Shown here in pieces: positions 1 through 10,482 of a stretch of 64,000 nt of DNA. Position numbers and translations under genes: made by a program. This DNA is from Tetramitus jugosus (taxonomy: Eukaryota; Heterolobosea; Eutetramitea; Acrasida; Vahlkampfiidae). The first letter of the stretch is position 1. Every line of letters begins with the position of its first letter. A model generated the notes under the pieces. That model ran no database searches and was not told where the DNA came from. It was given only the letters and a program-made list of their open reading frames with translations. The DNA is taken from contig OW569356.1 of assembly GCA_937625935.1 (NCBI GenBank), positions 372,001 to 436,000 on the forward strand. Direction: 5' to 3'.

Positions 1-247
1 GCGTATGATTATGTTTGACCTCATCAAGCGTATCCAGTACCCGTGCTTCTGTGTCTCTTCCCCTGAAGCAGGCCGAAACAAGAAGCGGAAATTCTGGAAA
101 CCATGCTTTCCTTGAAATCATTAAGGCCAATTCCACCAAGTCTCTTCCCACTGATAACAAATCGGATGGGAACCTTTTCAGAGCACCAGACCCAATCTTT
201 CCGACCAATCCCTTCTAGCTCATTCAGCAACCTCTTTGGCCGGTGCG
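1..247 (-). mobile_element. Older LINE fragment (reverse transcriptase thumb region)
   Basis: The minus strand reads a protein segment (about 230 down to the left edge) that aligns by eye with the middle of the LINE at 31137-32925: a GIGR/ALGR block, a LGGIGLNDFKES versus LGSVGLKDIEET block, then a QGKR/NGKR block and an LDEVK/LDTLEDIK block in the same order. The similarity runs off the left window edge. It is a different, more diverged copy from the element at 248-1196, whose poly-T begins exactly where this copy ends, so the two copies are stacked. No intact ORF. Confidence 0.7.
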
Positions 248-275
248 TTTTTTTTTTTTTTTTTTTTTTTTAATA

Positions 276-390
276 CAACCATTTCGGTTGCTCTTTTTAT
301 TGTCTTTGCTTATTCACTTGCCTACGCTCGAAGAGCGTGGGCCTGGTTAGCTTCCAGTTGGTAAGCAATGACGCCGGAAAGCGTCATTGC
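276..390 (-). other. LINE E1 3'-UTR hairpins (three)
   Basis: Three perfect or near-perfect inverted repeats lie between the stop codon and the tail: 276-280/286-290 (5 bp, loop 5) next to the poly-A; 321-329/333-341 (9 bp, loop 3, one G-U type pair); 365-374/381-390 (10 bp, loop 6, overlapping the stop codon at 384-386). The copy at 31137-32925 has three hairpins in the same order and place. LINE 3' stem-loops are known in other families to be recognised by the reverse transcriptase; that role is inferred here. Confidence 0.7.
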
Positions 391-1195
391 CGTTGATTAC
401 ATTTATCCTTCGTTGTAATGAACAGGTGGTGGAGAGTCTTGAGACATCTCCTCTTGACACTGTTCACATATGTTTTGGCTTTCTTCTGTGCCAGTGTCTT
501 CTTCATTCCTCCAGACACAAGGCCTTCAGCGACTTCCATGATGGCGTCCGTTTCTATACCCATCATTCCTTGCAGCAGTTCACGGCTAGACTTTTTGAGT
601 GGTTGCCTCACAACCTTTCCTTCCTTCAGTCGCACCTCATCGAACCAGACATCGACGTAGGCAGATTCGGGGATTCCCATCTTCTTGAGCTCATGTCCCA
701 CTTTCACAGCCAATTGCCTTCTAACCATAATGGCCCTTGGACACCTGATCAAGCAATGCAGCACACTTTCGGGCTCCTTCTGACACCAGCTGCACTTGAC
801 CTGTTCCTCACCAGTGTTGTACATATATCGCACAACTTCTGCTGTGTGGAGTGTGCCACTGCGTACCTGTGCATGGAACCACTCCAGCTTCCTGTCTATA
901 CCATGTGGGTATTTGATGAAGCTAAAATCTGCACCACTGTTATTTGCTGCTCTCTGTAGCCAACATCGCTCGTCTTCATCTATTCTTGCACTTCTTTCTT
1001 GATCAAACAACGACTGGAGATGCGATCTACTTTCCACATGCAGATTTCCTTTGTACAATGCCGGTTCTGCACCTTCGGCGGACATTTTCCCTCCACATCC
1101 ACATCCATCCATTCGGGATATTAACACTTTCAGCACCTCATACGACCTTGCTCCGACCTTGCAGGAGGGAAAAATATGCTTAAACTCCTTCAGAC
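384..1195 (-). pseudogene. LINE reverse-transcriptase C-terminal part (5' truncated)
   Basis: An open frame runs from the truncated 5' end (near 1190) to the stop at 384. It matches the C-terminal half of the ORF at 31274-32925 along its whole length: the EPALYKGNL block, the QVRSGTLHT block, then a zinc-binding C-x2-C-x8-H-x4-C motif (CSWC...H...C, genomic about 715-780) of the kind found at the C-terminus of many LINE reverse transcriptases. The catalytic palm (YxDD) lies upstream of the truncation and is absent. The frame also continues upstream of the only plausible start codons, so this is a truncated ORF and not a short gene. Confidence 0.85.
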
Positions 1196-1224
1196 CTCAT
1201 AAATTAGAAAATCCTACTTAACGG

Positions 1225-1296
1225 GGCTCCTTAGCACAGGTGGCAGTGCGCTGTCCTAGTAAGACAGAGGTCACGAGTTCGAGTCTCGTAGGAGCC
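1225..1296 (+). tRNA. tRNA-Thr (anticodon AGT)
   Basis: A 72-nt cloverleaf folds by hand: acceptor GGCTCCT/AGGAGCC, D-stem GCAC/GTGC, anticodon stem CTGTC/GACAG with loop CTAGTAA (anticodon AGT), 5-nt variable loop, T-stem ACGAG/CTCGT with loop TTCGAGT. A34 would be read as inosine after modification. There is no intron and no encoded CCA. The gene is identical over all 72 nt to the copy at 32981-33052, although the flanks differ. Confidence 0.95.
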
Positions 1297-1307
1297 TACA
1301 GTAAACC

Positions 1308-1311
1308 TTTT
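1308..1311 (+). terminator. Pol III T-run terminator of tRNA-Thr
   Basis: The first run of four T after the tRNA lies 12 nt past its 3' end, as expected for RNA polymerase III termination. Confidence 0.6.
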
Positions 1312-1396
1312 CTTTCGGCCACAGTCGGGTGGAACTTTTACGGCTGGTCAAAACAAAATCAATTTCTTGTCAAAGAAAGAAAAATCATTGGTCTAA

Positions 1397-4300
1397 ATGT
1401 CTGAAGCACTTGCTACAGTGTTGAGTCCAAGAGGAACGAACAGCAACATAGGTATGTTTATATTGAGTCACTTAGTACGTTGGGTCCACCATTCAACAGA
1501 AATTAATCATATGAATCTTGAAACAATTCACCGTCTTTATTCCTTGAACAATAGTCCAAGTGGGAGCAACTACCTACATTAAGTACACAGACGCCAAGAA
1601 AGCAGTGTATTTTTATGTGAAAGGAAGAGAAACAGAGAAGAAACACAGATGGAAACAGTTCTTTGATCCCAATCGAAACAAGTATTATTATTCCAACTTG
1701 GAGCACAAGAAAACAGTTTGGTACTTGCCTGATGTTGAGAAAGAAGAAGGAAATATCAAATCTCCTCCAAAAGAAGAACCGAAGAAGGAAATTCAATCGC
1801 CCATAGATGAGGTGAAGGAGCAGAAGCAAGTGGAACCAACGAACACAGAGGCATCAAAGATAGAAGCAATGGATGAGCCAATAGTTGGTTTACCAAAAAT
1901 TGATCCTCCAACTGAAGTCCATCCTCTCAAAGAACTAAAAACGGAATCGCCGAGAGAGACTGTAACAGAACTACAAGAGAAAGAAACAGATGAAAACGAA
2001 GGGAAAGAGGATGAAGGAGGAAGCCTTCTTAATAGTACGATTTGGGGGTATATGGCGGGGAGAAAATCTTTTTCAGCTTCTTTCGCAGAGAATAATAGTC
2101 CATCAGACTCCTCGGCGTTCGACGATTTTGATTTTACTTCTAAAGAAACTCCTCTAAATTCACCTAAGATGCGAATGACTGCCAGTGATGGGAGCGAGGA
2201 GGAGTCTGTACCAGCATTCTCCGGGAAATTGACACGCTCTAATACTATACCAAATCAGAATGTCACTGTAGAACTGATAAAGTTTAGCAAGAAGGACCTA
2301 ATCGCAGGTAGAGGAAAATTAGAATCATGTATGGAGCAAGAACTTTTCAGGGGAGTAGGATTAGGAGAGGTGCATGTATTATGTGCTATTAAAGCATACT
2401 ATTTTAAAAAGGTACAAGCTAAAAAGGAGTTGGCCGTTGGGATAGCGAGAGATTATAGTGGAGCCTTTGGATTGTTCTTTGCACACTTCAGCCAAAAAAA
2501 GGGCAGAAAATTCTCAAGTATCGCATTTGACATACCTATGTTACACTTTTATGAAATGAGCCCAACAGTGACTGACAAAGATAATGTTCGATTTAATCTA
2601 AGTATCGATGGTTCAGAATTCGATTTAATGACGCATACCATTTTGAGAGACAAATTAAGAAGAGGCCTTGAGTTTGTGTACAAGTTAGTCAGAGCGAAGA
2701 AAGGGAAGGAATTATGTCTGTATCGAATGAGTTCCGTTGATTTTGCTGTGACGTATACAGTCCAGAGACCGATTCATACGCGGGAATCATTCTTGATGGA
2801 ACTCGTCACTCTCATTCAGAGAACAAAACATCCAGAACAACCAAATACAGACTTAGATGAACTCTTCCTAGATCTACGAATTCTTATAAGAAATGGTGAT
2901 GATAGAGAGTGGATTATCGAACAACTATCAGCTTTTACTAGATCTCGAGACTTTAAGCCTCGACATGTTGTTGTGTGTGCTCAAATACTCGATGTTGTTC
3001 TCAAAACTCCATCTCCTGTTGGAAATTTCCAGACTGAAAGAGCTGAATTGCAGAGAAATTTAATTCAAAGCATGATTCACATCTGGTCCAAGTTGAAGGT
3101 TCTTGATGATTCTTTGATTGTTCAACTTAGAGAAGAAACAGAGGACATATTTTCTGTCATGAGGAGTATTTGGAAATCAAGAGGTAATCTTCCAGATGTA
3201 AAGTTCCCGGATGACTTTTTCGTGGCAGAGACTATCGATTCGAAAAAGAAGTTAGCGGAGGACAAACTCAAGACCATACAGGATAGAAAGTTCAGAGAAT
3301 CTCTTATTGTGAAATCAATGGAAGAAGGGGTATTCCTTGCATGTATTTTCTATACTCCAAGTGGAGAGGTGCTATCTGATATGAAAGACAATCTGCCATG
3401 TGTACAACTTTCTAAATTGCACTATTCTGAGGCAAGAGATATTACTATAGATAGTGAGGATAGAATAATGGAATGGATGATGAGACTAGGTTTCTCCAAT
3501 TTTTCTCAGATCTTGTCAGAAATCGAAATAAGTCAAAATATTCGAAGAAAGGTTCCCACTAACGATCCACTGCGGAGAAACACAATTTCGGAGACTAATG
3601 AAGCGAAAGAAGTGTTTGTAAATTCAAGATTTAAGAAAGCCATGGCTAGGGCTTGTCTGGAATTGACTTCTCTGTTTAATATTGATTCCCTTGGTAATCT
3701 ATTCGACAAACCTATCAAAATGAGAGGAACCAATGTTGTAATGTTCGTAGCGGTTAGGAAACTTGACGATAAAAGGGCGATAACAGTTCCTTCTCTTTAT
3801 AAGTGGTCCAATAATTTTGAATTTGAGCATCATTTATATCAAAAGTATGAAGGCATACATGAGTTGTTGCCAATGGAAAGGTTAGGAGATCACTATACTG
3901 GTTCTAGGTGGCTCACAAGCGCTGTTAAGAATGATAGATATCTTAGACACAAGCTTAGGCAAGGTTTATATATCGGATTCATGTGTTACAGTACATCATT
4001 CACAGGATATGATGTACTAGTCACAGAAGAGAGAAGATTTATGCTCCCTCACTCCTTTGTAGGAAAGACTCTTCCAACTGAAGAACAGTGGATATGGATT
4101 CAAAGTTTGAGATGTAACATTGATGAGAGAAAGTCACTGCTAGGGGATGATAGAGATACAAGAGGGATTAATGCCTTTTCTCCTGACTATGAGCTTTACG
4201 AAAATTCTAGTATTCCCACGTTTGAATTGTTGTTTTACCGAGCACTTCTTCAACTCCAAAATCAATTGGGCATTGCATCAGTTCAGGATCTCGGAACTCT

Positions 4301-6605
4301 GTATGATCTTGAGCTGATAACACTCGATGAGATCGGGAAAACTAAGATGGTTCTGTTCGTTAAACACATTGAGCCATTTTCTCAGATAGATTGGACAATA
4401 ATCCGGCATACCTCCGATTTAGAAGAAGAGAAATCACATGATGAAGATGAGGTAAAGAGAAAAAAGAGAAGAAAAACCAAAAAGAGTCTGCCGTATCGCA
4501 ACACCTCTCCCTTTTTGTGGAGGAGAGGAGAGTTGTTTGAGGTGATGATGCTCCAGGTGTTTAAACCAGTGATATATCATTCTTACATGAAGAAATATAT
4601 CAATAATTTAGCTTGTGACATTAGGTGGACTAATAATTCCAAGGGTTTTGTAACTGACGAAGCAATAAGATTGGTCGCGAAAAAGGATGAATCCAAAGCC
4701 CTCTTGGACGAAGTGGACCTCCTATCTTTTGTTAAGCAGGAGGAAAGTTGGTTGACAGTTAGATGGCCTATACGAGTTATCAACTGGATGGACAAATTGT
4801 TGGGAGTAACTATCATCGACACATGCTCGTCCCTCGTAGAGTCTTCAAAGAAAATTGAGGAAGTGGAAAAAGCTCGAGTGTTGGAAAAGATGAAAGATAA
4901 AACTAAGTTTAGAGGAGCTGTATTGGAAGCTAATATCATCCGCGCATCTTACTACAAGATTCCAAAGCTCGAGAGGTTGATATCTGAAGAGATTACAAAA
5001 TCTGAGCATAATTCATTCGACTGGAACATAGTGGAAGAAAAATTGATGGCAGAAACTATGCTCGAAAAGAGTAACGAACTTGATAAAGGGGATGTTGTTA
5101 CAGAACAGGTAACCAACGTTCCATTCTTAGATGATGAGGAAGACTTGGAGAAGACAATTTGTTGCATGTACGACGTCGATGTTAACATAGAGGAAGTTAA
5201 AGATATCGAATCATTGAAGTTCAATCCAACAAAAGAGGAAATCACGGATATTGTTACTCAAGAGATGTTTGAAAAAAGTATTCTTCGTTCATTTGATGAA
5301 AGTGAACTGAAAGTGATTGAAATTGTGATGAATGAGATAGTAGATATGTTGGAAGTATCTGACGAACTTCTCCAAATAACAGTAAGCGGGGATAGATTTC
5401 AAGAATCCTTGATCATTTTGAATAGAGAAAGGACAAGGTATCAACAAAGCATCTTAGACGCATACAACAGAGTATTGGAAGAAGAAATGGGTACTTATGA
5501 TCATGAGAGATTAAAAAAACGTCTAACCACTGACAGAGACATGCATTCAGTACTATTCGAACAAATGAGTGAATTAGACTCATCGTACGAAGATATTATA
5601 CGACGAATGGTGATTCAGTATGACAATACAATGAAATATGCAAAACAGACGTTTCAAGTGATCAATAGTGCTTTGGAGACAGTCGAACTGAGTGAGAGCA
5701 TGTACCTCTATGAACGAACTCTTGAGAATCAAGAGCGCTTAAAGTGTATGATCGAAGAGCAACACAATTTCATCCCTCGAAATGACTTGACCATGATTGG
5801 TGTTACTAGAAAGGAACGACGATTCCTGACCTCAAATGGAAGCAAGATGATCGATTTTAGAGAGGATTCTGATTTTAGTTTCTGTCAACTCGGTGACACA
5901 GAAGAAGATATTGAATTTGAACAGGAAAGAATTAAGGCTCTAATCAAAAAGCAAGTGGAGATGGATGTAGAACGAGAGAAATGTTCCAGAAGTGCAATGA
6001 AATCATCATTGGCCAAGAGTTTGTTTGGATATCAGGGATTTTCATTGCCACGAAGTGTACCAGAGTTGCCTACTCCTCAGATGAAGTCCATCGATCGTCA
6101 CTCTTCTTCCATCTCTTCACCTCTCTTCTCTAAGAGTAGTAAGAATACGAAAACAAGACTCCCAGGTGAATCCTCAACTCTTGAATTGGGACAACCGCGA
6201 GATGATTGGTTCGGATACAAACCTCCTGAGCCAATGTCTATGACAGTCAAGAGACAATTGGAAAGCATCAGAGAGGCTAGAGAAAAACATCAGACAGAAT
6301 TGAGAAAGCAAGGTTTCTTCAGTGAGCAAAGCAAAGCGGTTCTTAACCTGAATCAGCTAATTGACATGTACAGTACGCTCAAAGTGAAGTCCTCCCGTTT
6401 CCTTACCGAAGACCAGCAACCAGCGAGAAACTTTCGGCGAACCCCTTCTCGTGTCCAAAGTCCACGACCCCAGCCACAAGCCAACAAATTCAAGTCGGTA
6501 ATCAATGTTGCGCAAATGTCTGAACTGTTGTCTGGTCCTTCTCATCCCTTTAGAAAAAGATCAAACTCTCGATCCTCCAACTCATTCAACTCAACCAATC
6601 AATAG
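1397..6605 (+). CDS. Giant WW-domain protein, function unknown (2 exons)
   Basis: I assign two exons, 1397-1451 and 1555-6605, with a 103-nt intron (GTATGT...AATAG) that keeps frame and supplies an ATG; the long second exon has no usable ATG near its 5' end. The product is about 1701 aa. A WW domain sits at residues about 49-78 (W51 and W74, with aromatic YYY between), which normally binds proline-rich ligands. An acidic, disordered stretch follows (about 80-250), then a long, mostly helical body with no family I recognise, and a basic Ser/Arg-rich tail. Nothing suggests membrane insertion or secretion. A scaffold or adaptor role is a guess from the WW domain only. The stop lies 11 bp from the convergent transposase remnant. 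Confidence 0.8.
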
Positions 6606-6616
6606 CAATTCCTAGT

Positions 6617-7290
6617 TCAACAAACCAAAGACATTGCTTGCGTCATCCCACTTTCTTCATTTTGGATGAATCCAAAGATTTCTTTATCGTGTTTATTACT
6701 TGTTCTCCTGTCCTCGAATCGGCCAAGATCGTCGCCACAACTTGAGCAATGAATGAGTAACAAGATAAATATACCTCCACATGAATACCAAGCCATATTA
6801 TGGACTTCTTTCGCGTGACTCAAATCATATGTTTTGATACGTAGTTTATCTGAACATATTCGAAATTTTTTGATTGAGCAGAACACATTCTCAACGATCG
6901 ACTTAAATTGGTTGTTGAAGTGTTGTTCATCGGGCTGAAGTTGAGACTCTGTTGTATACAGATATGGCAGTACTGTATTTTTCCAATACTGTTGATAACC
7001 CTTGAAACCCTTATCAAGAACAATAAACTCATCTTCATCGAGATCATCACCAATCATATTTTCAGGTAACACCATGAGCATTCACCAAACTTGCATTTTG
7101 TAGTGCCAATGGATTCCTGTATTATACATCACCTACTTACACTGGAAGTAAATCAGATGTAAGTTTGGTGTATGTCTACACTTCTTACCCGAATATAAAC
7201 TTTTTTCAGTCAATGTTGTGGAACAACTACTGAAATATTGTTCAACACCATCACCATTACATTGATTTGTATTCCTCTCCAATTAACTCC
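6617..7290 (-). pseudogene. Harbinger/IS5-type (DDE_Tnp_4) transposase, DDE half, broken
   Basis: Reading right to left, the minus strand gives GDGVEQ (first Asp), SLYSGKK.RHTPNLHLIY, GIHW, then VLDKGFKGY (second Asp) and FNNQFKSIVENVF (Glu). These are the spaced motifs of the DDE_Tnp_4/HARBI1-like nuclease. Two in-frame stops (near 7136 and 7082) separate the first motif from the others, and the frame is also lost upstream of about 7265, so it cannot encode a whole enzyme. The HTH half of the same kind of transposase lies at 9425-9718 in the same orientation, on the far side of the Mutator-like gene. It converges on the WW-domain gene with 11 bp between stops. Confidence 0.75.
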
Positions 7291-7383
7291 ATGTGTGTCT
7301 CTGATTTCACGTATTTTGGGTACACAGCGATGAATTGTTTCATGACTGATGAAAGTAAAACAGAGCCATACTAAACTGCAGAC

Positions 7384-7427
7384 ACAGAATCCGCTGAATC
7401 CGTTTACCGGAATTAAGCGGATTCTGT
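7384..7427. repeat. 12-bp inverted repeat, 20-nt loop
   Basis: ACAGAATCCGCT at 7384-7395 is matched by its exact reverse complement at 7416-7427. It lies just past the 3' end of the Mutator-like transposase gene (stop at 7472). It could be an RNA 3' hairpin or an internal palindrome of a transposon end. I found no second copy at the other side of the transposase. Confidence 0.55.
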
Positions 7428-7471
7428 CAAGTTCTGTACAGTTATGCGAAGTATGGCAATCTTATGTTTAT

Positions 7472-9412
7472 TTATATCTCATTCCTCGACTTCTTGCATT
7501 TGATGCAGTACCAGCCACCCTTTGGTACTCTCCTTAAGGGCGGAGTTGCACATGACAGATGATACACGGAGGTACAACCTTCACACAACAATAAGATCTT
7601 ACGATTAGAAATAGAACAACCACTACAAACATCTTGATGGGTGTCCTCATCAGTAGATTCAGTGGTTTCAATAGTTGATTCTGATGATTCTTGGATTCCA
7701 GGGACTTCTCCATGACTGGAATCATACTCAGGTTCCTCCTCTGGCGGTTGTTCAGGACCCGATTGGTCCACTAATTTTGCTCTTTTTGCATCTTGACAAA
7801 CATCTATCAATGTCTGAGGTCGCTTAAGCTCCGTGACTACTGCTCCTCCGTTTGACTTTGCAACGACAAAGATAGACTCTCTGTCATTGAATCCAATCTC
7901 ACGAACGTATCCATTGTTCAATAGGCCGAGAGCTTCGATTTCGATCTTTGAGCATAAGTAAGTATTGAGAGCTGTTAATTCCACTAAGTTGCTACTCAGC
8001 TTCATCTGAGGTTGTTTTGCTTCTTCCTGAACTCCCGTCAATCCTTTGAGTTCTTTCTGAACATCATCCTTCACATTACAATTGCTCAACCTCTCGAACT
8101 CTTTGAGTGTGAGTGAATGTTGACTCCTGTCTTTCTTTAGTTGCCACCTGCCAATACCTAGTCTCCCAAGCCAATATTCTTTTTCTTGGTTCAAAGAAAA
8201 AGATTTACAATGATCAATTATCTCACTTACTTTTTGATGATCACTGCTCATTAGACTTTTGAATTGATGGTTCATTGATTCAGCAGCATTGTTATACCAA
8301 GGTCCATATATATTTGCTGACTTTCTCACAGACTTTAGCATTCCACTTTTGATTGACTGACTTTTATACTTGTCAAAGTACTTGATAAAATTCTCAGTTT
8401 GATCGCCAAGTATTAGCTTCCATAAAGTTTCCTTAAGCAATCGAAGTGTTGGTTCATAGTCATCCTCATCACAATCCAAGAGTCCAGTTGTATCTCCCTT
8501 CCCAAAGAATGTAATGTTCATCTTTCGAATTTGCTGTTCCTTGATTTTCAACTCAAGCTTCCTCTCAATGTTCTCTCTGAAGTGTCTCCAACACAAGAGA
8601 TTCACTACTGAGGGATAAGAACGTCTTATTGCATCAACAATACCATGTTCTGAGTCGGTACCAATAACATTGATCATACAACCAAGCTCTCTCATAACAT
8701 GGAAAAAATGAGAATGGCACTTACTCATCTTCGATGTATGTAAATGCCATCCTAACACTATAAGAGGACTCTGTTCAAATATAGTGCATGTAGTTGATAA
8801 GACACTCAGGAAATATCCCTCTCCAACATTGAAGGTAGTATCGTAGACCTTCATGATCTGTTGATTAGCTGACGATTGAGTAATTTGAAAATTGGAACTC
8901 ATCACAATGGACAATGAGTCAGCTGTCAATGATACATCTCTGATGAACTTGTTTCCATCTATGCTCATGCAACTGAACAGTTGCTCAAGTGAGTATTTCT
9001 TCCCGTCTAACAAGTATTTCCTATTTTGAATTGTTTTGAGTTGAGGGATTGCCGATAACTTATTAATATCGTCATTTGAAGGATTTTCTATATCCACCCT
9101 GTCCAACAAAGCATTTAGAATCTGTTTTGGCTTCTTACCTGATTGAATCATTTGATCCACCAATACTTTGCTGTCATGATTAATCTTCACAGGAGGTGTT
9201 GTTTTGTTCTTGGAATTTCCATGAGGAGAGGGCATGAAATTCTGAAGCTCAAACCCACATTTACCAAGATACACAAGCATGATGCGATCTCCATAACGGA
9301 ATTCTCTCCTGATGAATCGTTTCTCACTCTTGTTTTGAAAGTATGTTCTGATGATTGTTTCAGTCTTCATTTGTTTGACTCCGTTGACTTCAAAACAGAT
9401 CTGGACATCCAT
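7472..9412 (-). CDS. Mutator-like (MULE) transposase with C-terminal PHD finger
   Basis: An uninterrupted 646-aa ORF. The central region has the MULE catalytic signature: VYDTTFNVG with Asp191, INVIGTDSEHG with Asp253 followed by a C-x2-H block (CWRH, about 264-267), and NNAAESMNHQFK with Glu378, a plausible DDE triad. The C-terminus (596-639) is a textbook PHD finger, C4HC3, with C-x2-C, C-x2-C, H-x2-C and final W-x-C-x2-C. A linker rich in Glu/Ser separates the two. MULE transposases usually carry a zinc-binding or SWIM DNA-binding module; a PHD finger suggests binding to modified histone tails, but that is inference. No terminal inverted repeats were recognised, so it may be autonomous or a domesticated gene. 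It is flanked on both sides by pieces of one DDE_Tnp_4 transposase. Confidence 0.85.
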   Translation of the reverse strand: MDVQICFEVNGVKQMKTETIIRTYFQNKSEKRFIRREFRYGDRIMLVYLGKCGFELQNFMPSPHGNSKNKTTPPVKINHDSKVLVDQMIQSGKKPKQILNALLDRVDIENPSNDDINKLSAIPQLKTIQNRKYLLDGKKYSLEQLFSCMSIDGNKFIRDVSLTADSLSIVMSSNFQITQSSANQQIMKVYDTTFNVGEGYFLSVLSTTCTIFEQSPLIVLGWHLHTSKMSKCHSHFFHVMRELGCMINVIGTDSEHGIVDAIRRSYPSVVNLLCWRHFRENIERKLELKIKEQQIRKMNITFFGKGDTTGLLDCDEDDYEPTLRLLKETLWKLILGDQTENFIKYFDKYKSQSIKSGMLKSVRKSANIYGPWYNNAAESMNHQFKSLMSSDHQKVSEIIDHCKSFSLNQEKEYWLGRLGIGRWQLKKDRSQHSLTLKEFERLSNCNVKDDVQKELKGLTGVQEEAKQPQMKLSSNLVELTALNTYLCSKIEIEALGLLNNGYVREIGFNDRESIFVVAKSNGGAVVTELKRPQTLIDVCQDAKRAKLVDQSGPEQPPEEEPEYDSSHGEVPGIQESSESTIETTESTDEDTHQDVCSGCSISNRKILLLCEGCTSVYHLSCATPPLRRVPKGGWYCIKCKKSRNEI

Positions 9413-9424
9413 TTGCTTTTCCTC

Positions 9425-10009
9425 CTATATTAATCCAAGATCCAAATCCGTCGCTTCTGTGCGATAGGTCTGAATTGTTCTTTGCTTCAAACAAAACAGC
9501 AGCACTGTTTTGAATATCCCCCAGCTCGGTACCGAGCGCTTAAAATAAATTTGCGATGCATCAACGCCATTAATCCACGATAACACTTCGTCCACAAAGT
9601 ATTGTCTCCAAACCATGAACAACAGAAATTGTTGTAATGACGTAAAGCATCGTTTTGTTGCCTTCCTCTGTTTGAGTTTCGTCACTCTCAACAAAATTAA
9701 AAAGGTAAAGTAATTCAACCAATGTCACACCTACAATGATTGGAACAACCAGTTGTTCATTTCATCGAAAAGAGTATCTAAAAAATCTGTGTATAATAAA
9801 TTATTGTGTTGTTGTGTGTTTTGTTCAGTAACAGAGTTTGTTCGACACCATGCTAGTGGACCATTCTTTTTAATATTTATCTTTTTATGTATCTTGAATG
9901 TGAATGAGATTGACAATGATTGTTGTTGTTTTTGTAGAGCTAAAGTGAATGATGAATCCAACTCCTGCATCTGTTCAAGAATTTGATTTAGAGGAAAATT
10001 GTGAACCAT
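9425..10009 (-). pseudogene. DDE_Tnp_4 transposase N-terminal (HTH) half, broken
   Basis: Two stretches in one minus-strand frame, 10009-9731 and 9718-9425, are separated by two stop codons (near 9731 and 9725). The second contains a block (VWRQYFVDEVLSW, then GVDASQI) that resembles the helix-turn-helix of HARBI1/IS5-like DDE_Tnp_4 transposases (consensus like LVWLRQYPT.EVLG.LFGV..ST). The first stretch (92 codons from an ATG) has no recognisable domain and may be the N-terminal extension. Together with 6617-7290 it looks like one transposase gene split by the MULE gene. Family assignment is from motif memory and needs a profile search. Confidence 0.6.
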
Positions 10010-10482
10010 ACACCAATACTGGTCCGGTATCTTGAGAGGAGCAACTTTATCAGGCCGTTTTCAACACTGATAATTATTATTTTGATATCTAGATTATGAA
10101 AAACTTTGCTGTCATTCAATGTTGTTGATGGCATTATAATTAGGCGACGACAGTGTAATTCGGGCTGAAAGACACCATCATACTAATTTTAGAGAAAGGC
10201 TCTAGACTTATGCAGTGCATAGTATACAATTGAGTTCTGTCTGGTGGAACATAATAAGGGATTACATTATTATTCGTATTCCAAGTGCATATTTGCTGCC
10301 GTATATTCCTAGGTTACTTAGTTGTATGATCCTGTTAACTACACAGTAGTTTTCAACTGAGTTGTTGAGCATCAATATGATTGTTGCTGTGTCACTATAA
10401 CATTGTTCTTGTGAACTCCTTGAGGAATGTCAACAACACATGTCCAAACCTGACTTCAATTAACTGTATTTGGGTGTTTGGA

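Larger units (their letters stand above)
248..1196 (-). mobile_element. 5'-truncated LINE copy E1, 3' end marked by poly-A (T24 on + strand)
   Basis: Read on the minus strand, the element starts near 1196, carries the 3' part of a reverse-transcriptase ORF with a terminal zinc knuckle, has a short 3' UTR with three hairpins, and ends in a poly-A tail seen as T24 at 248-271. The 3' UTR near the tail is nearly identical to that of the copy at 31137-32925. The 5' end lies about 30 bp upstream of tRNA-Thr(AGT) at 1225. No target-site duplication was found: the left flank (older LINE) and right flank (1197-1224) do not match, so the left end may have been rearranged. Confidence 0.85.

Noticed and set aside
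15-218. Plus-strand ORF at the left edge
   Set aside because: The matching reading is on the minus strand as LINE protein; the plus frame has no similarity.
248-1224. Target-site duplication for LINE E1
   Set aside because: I compared the left flank (about 225-247) with 1196-1224 and found no matching stretch beyond a few bases.
7090-7140. A 24-nt intron (GTAAGT...CAG) rescuing the DDE transposase frame
   Set aside because: Too short for splicing compared with the 56-170 nt introns here, and a second stop codon would remain.
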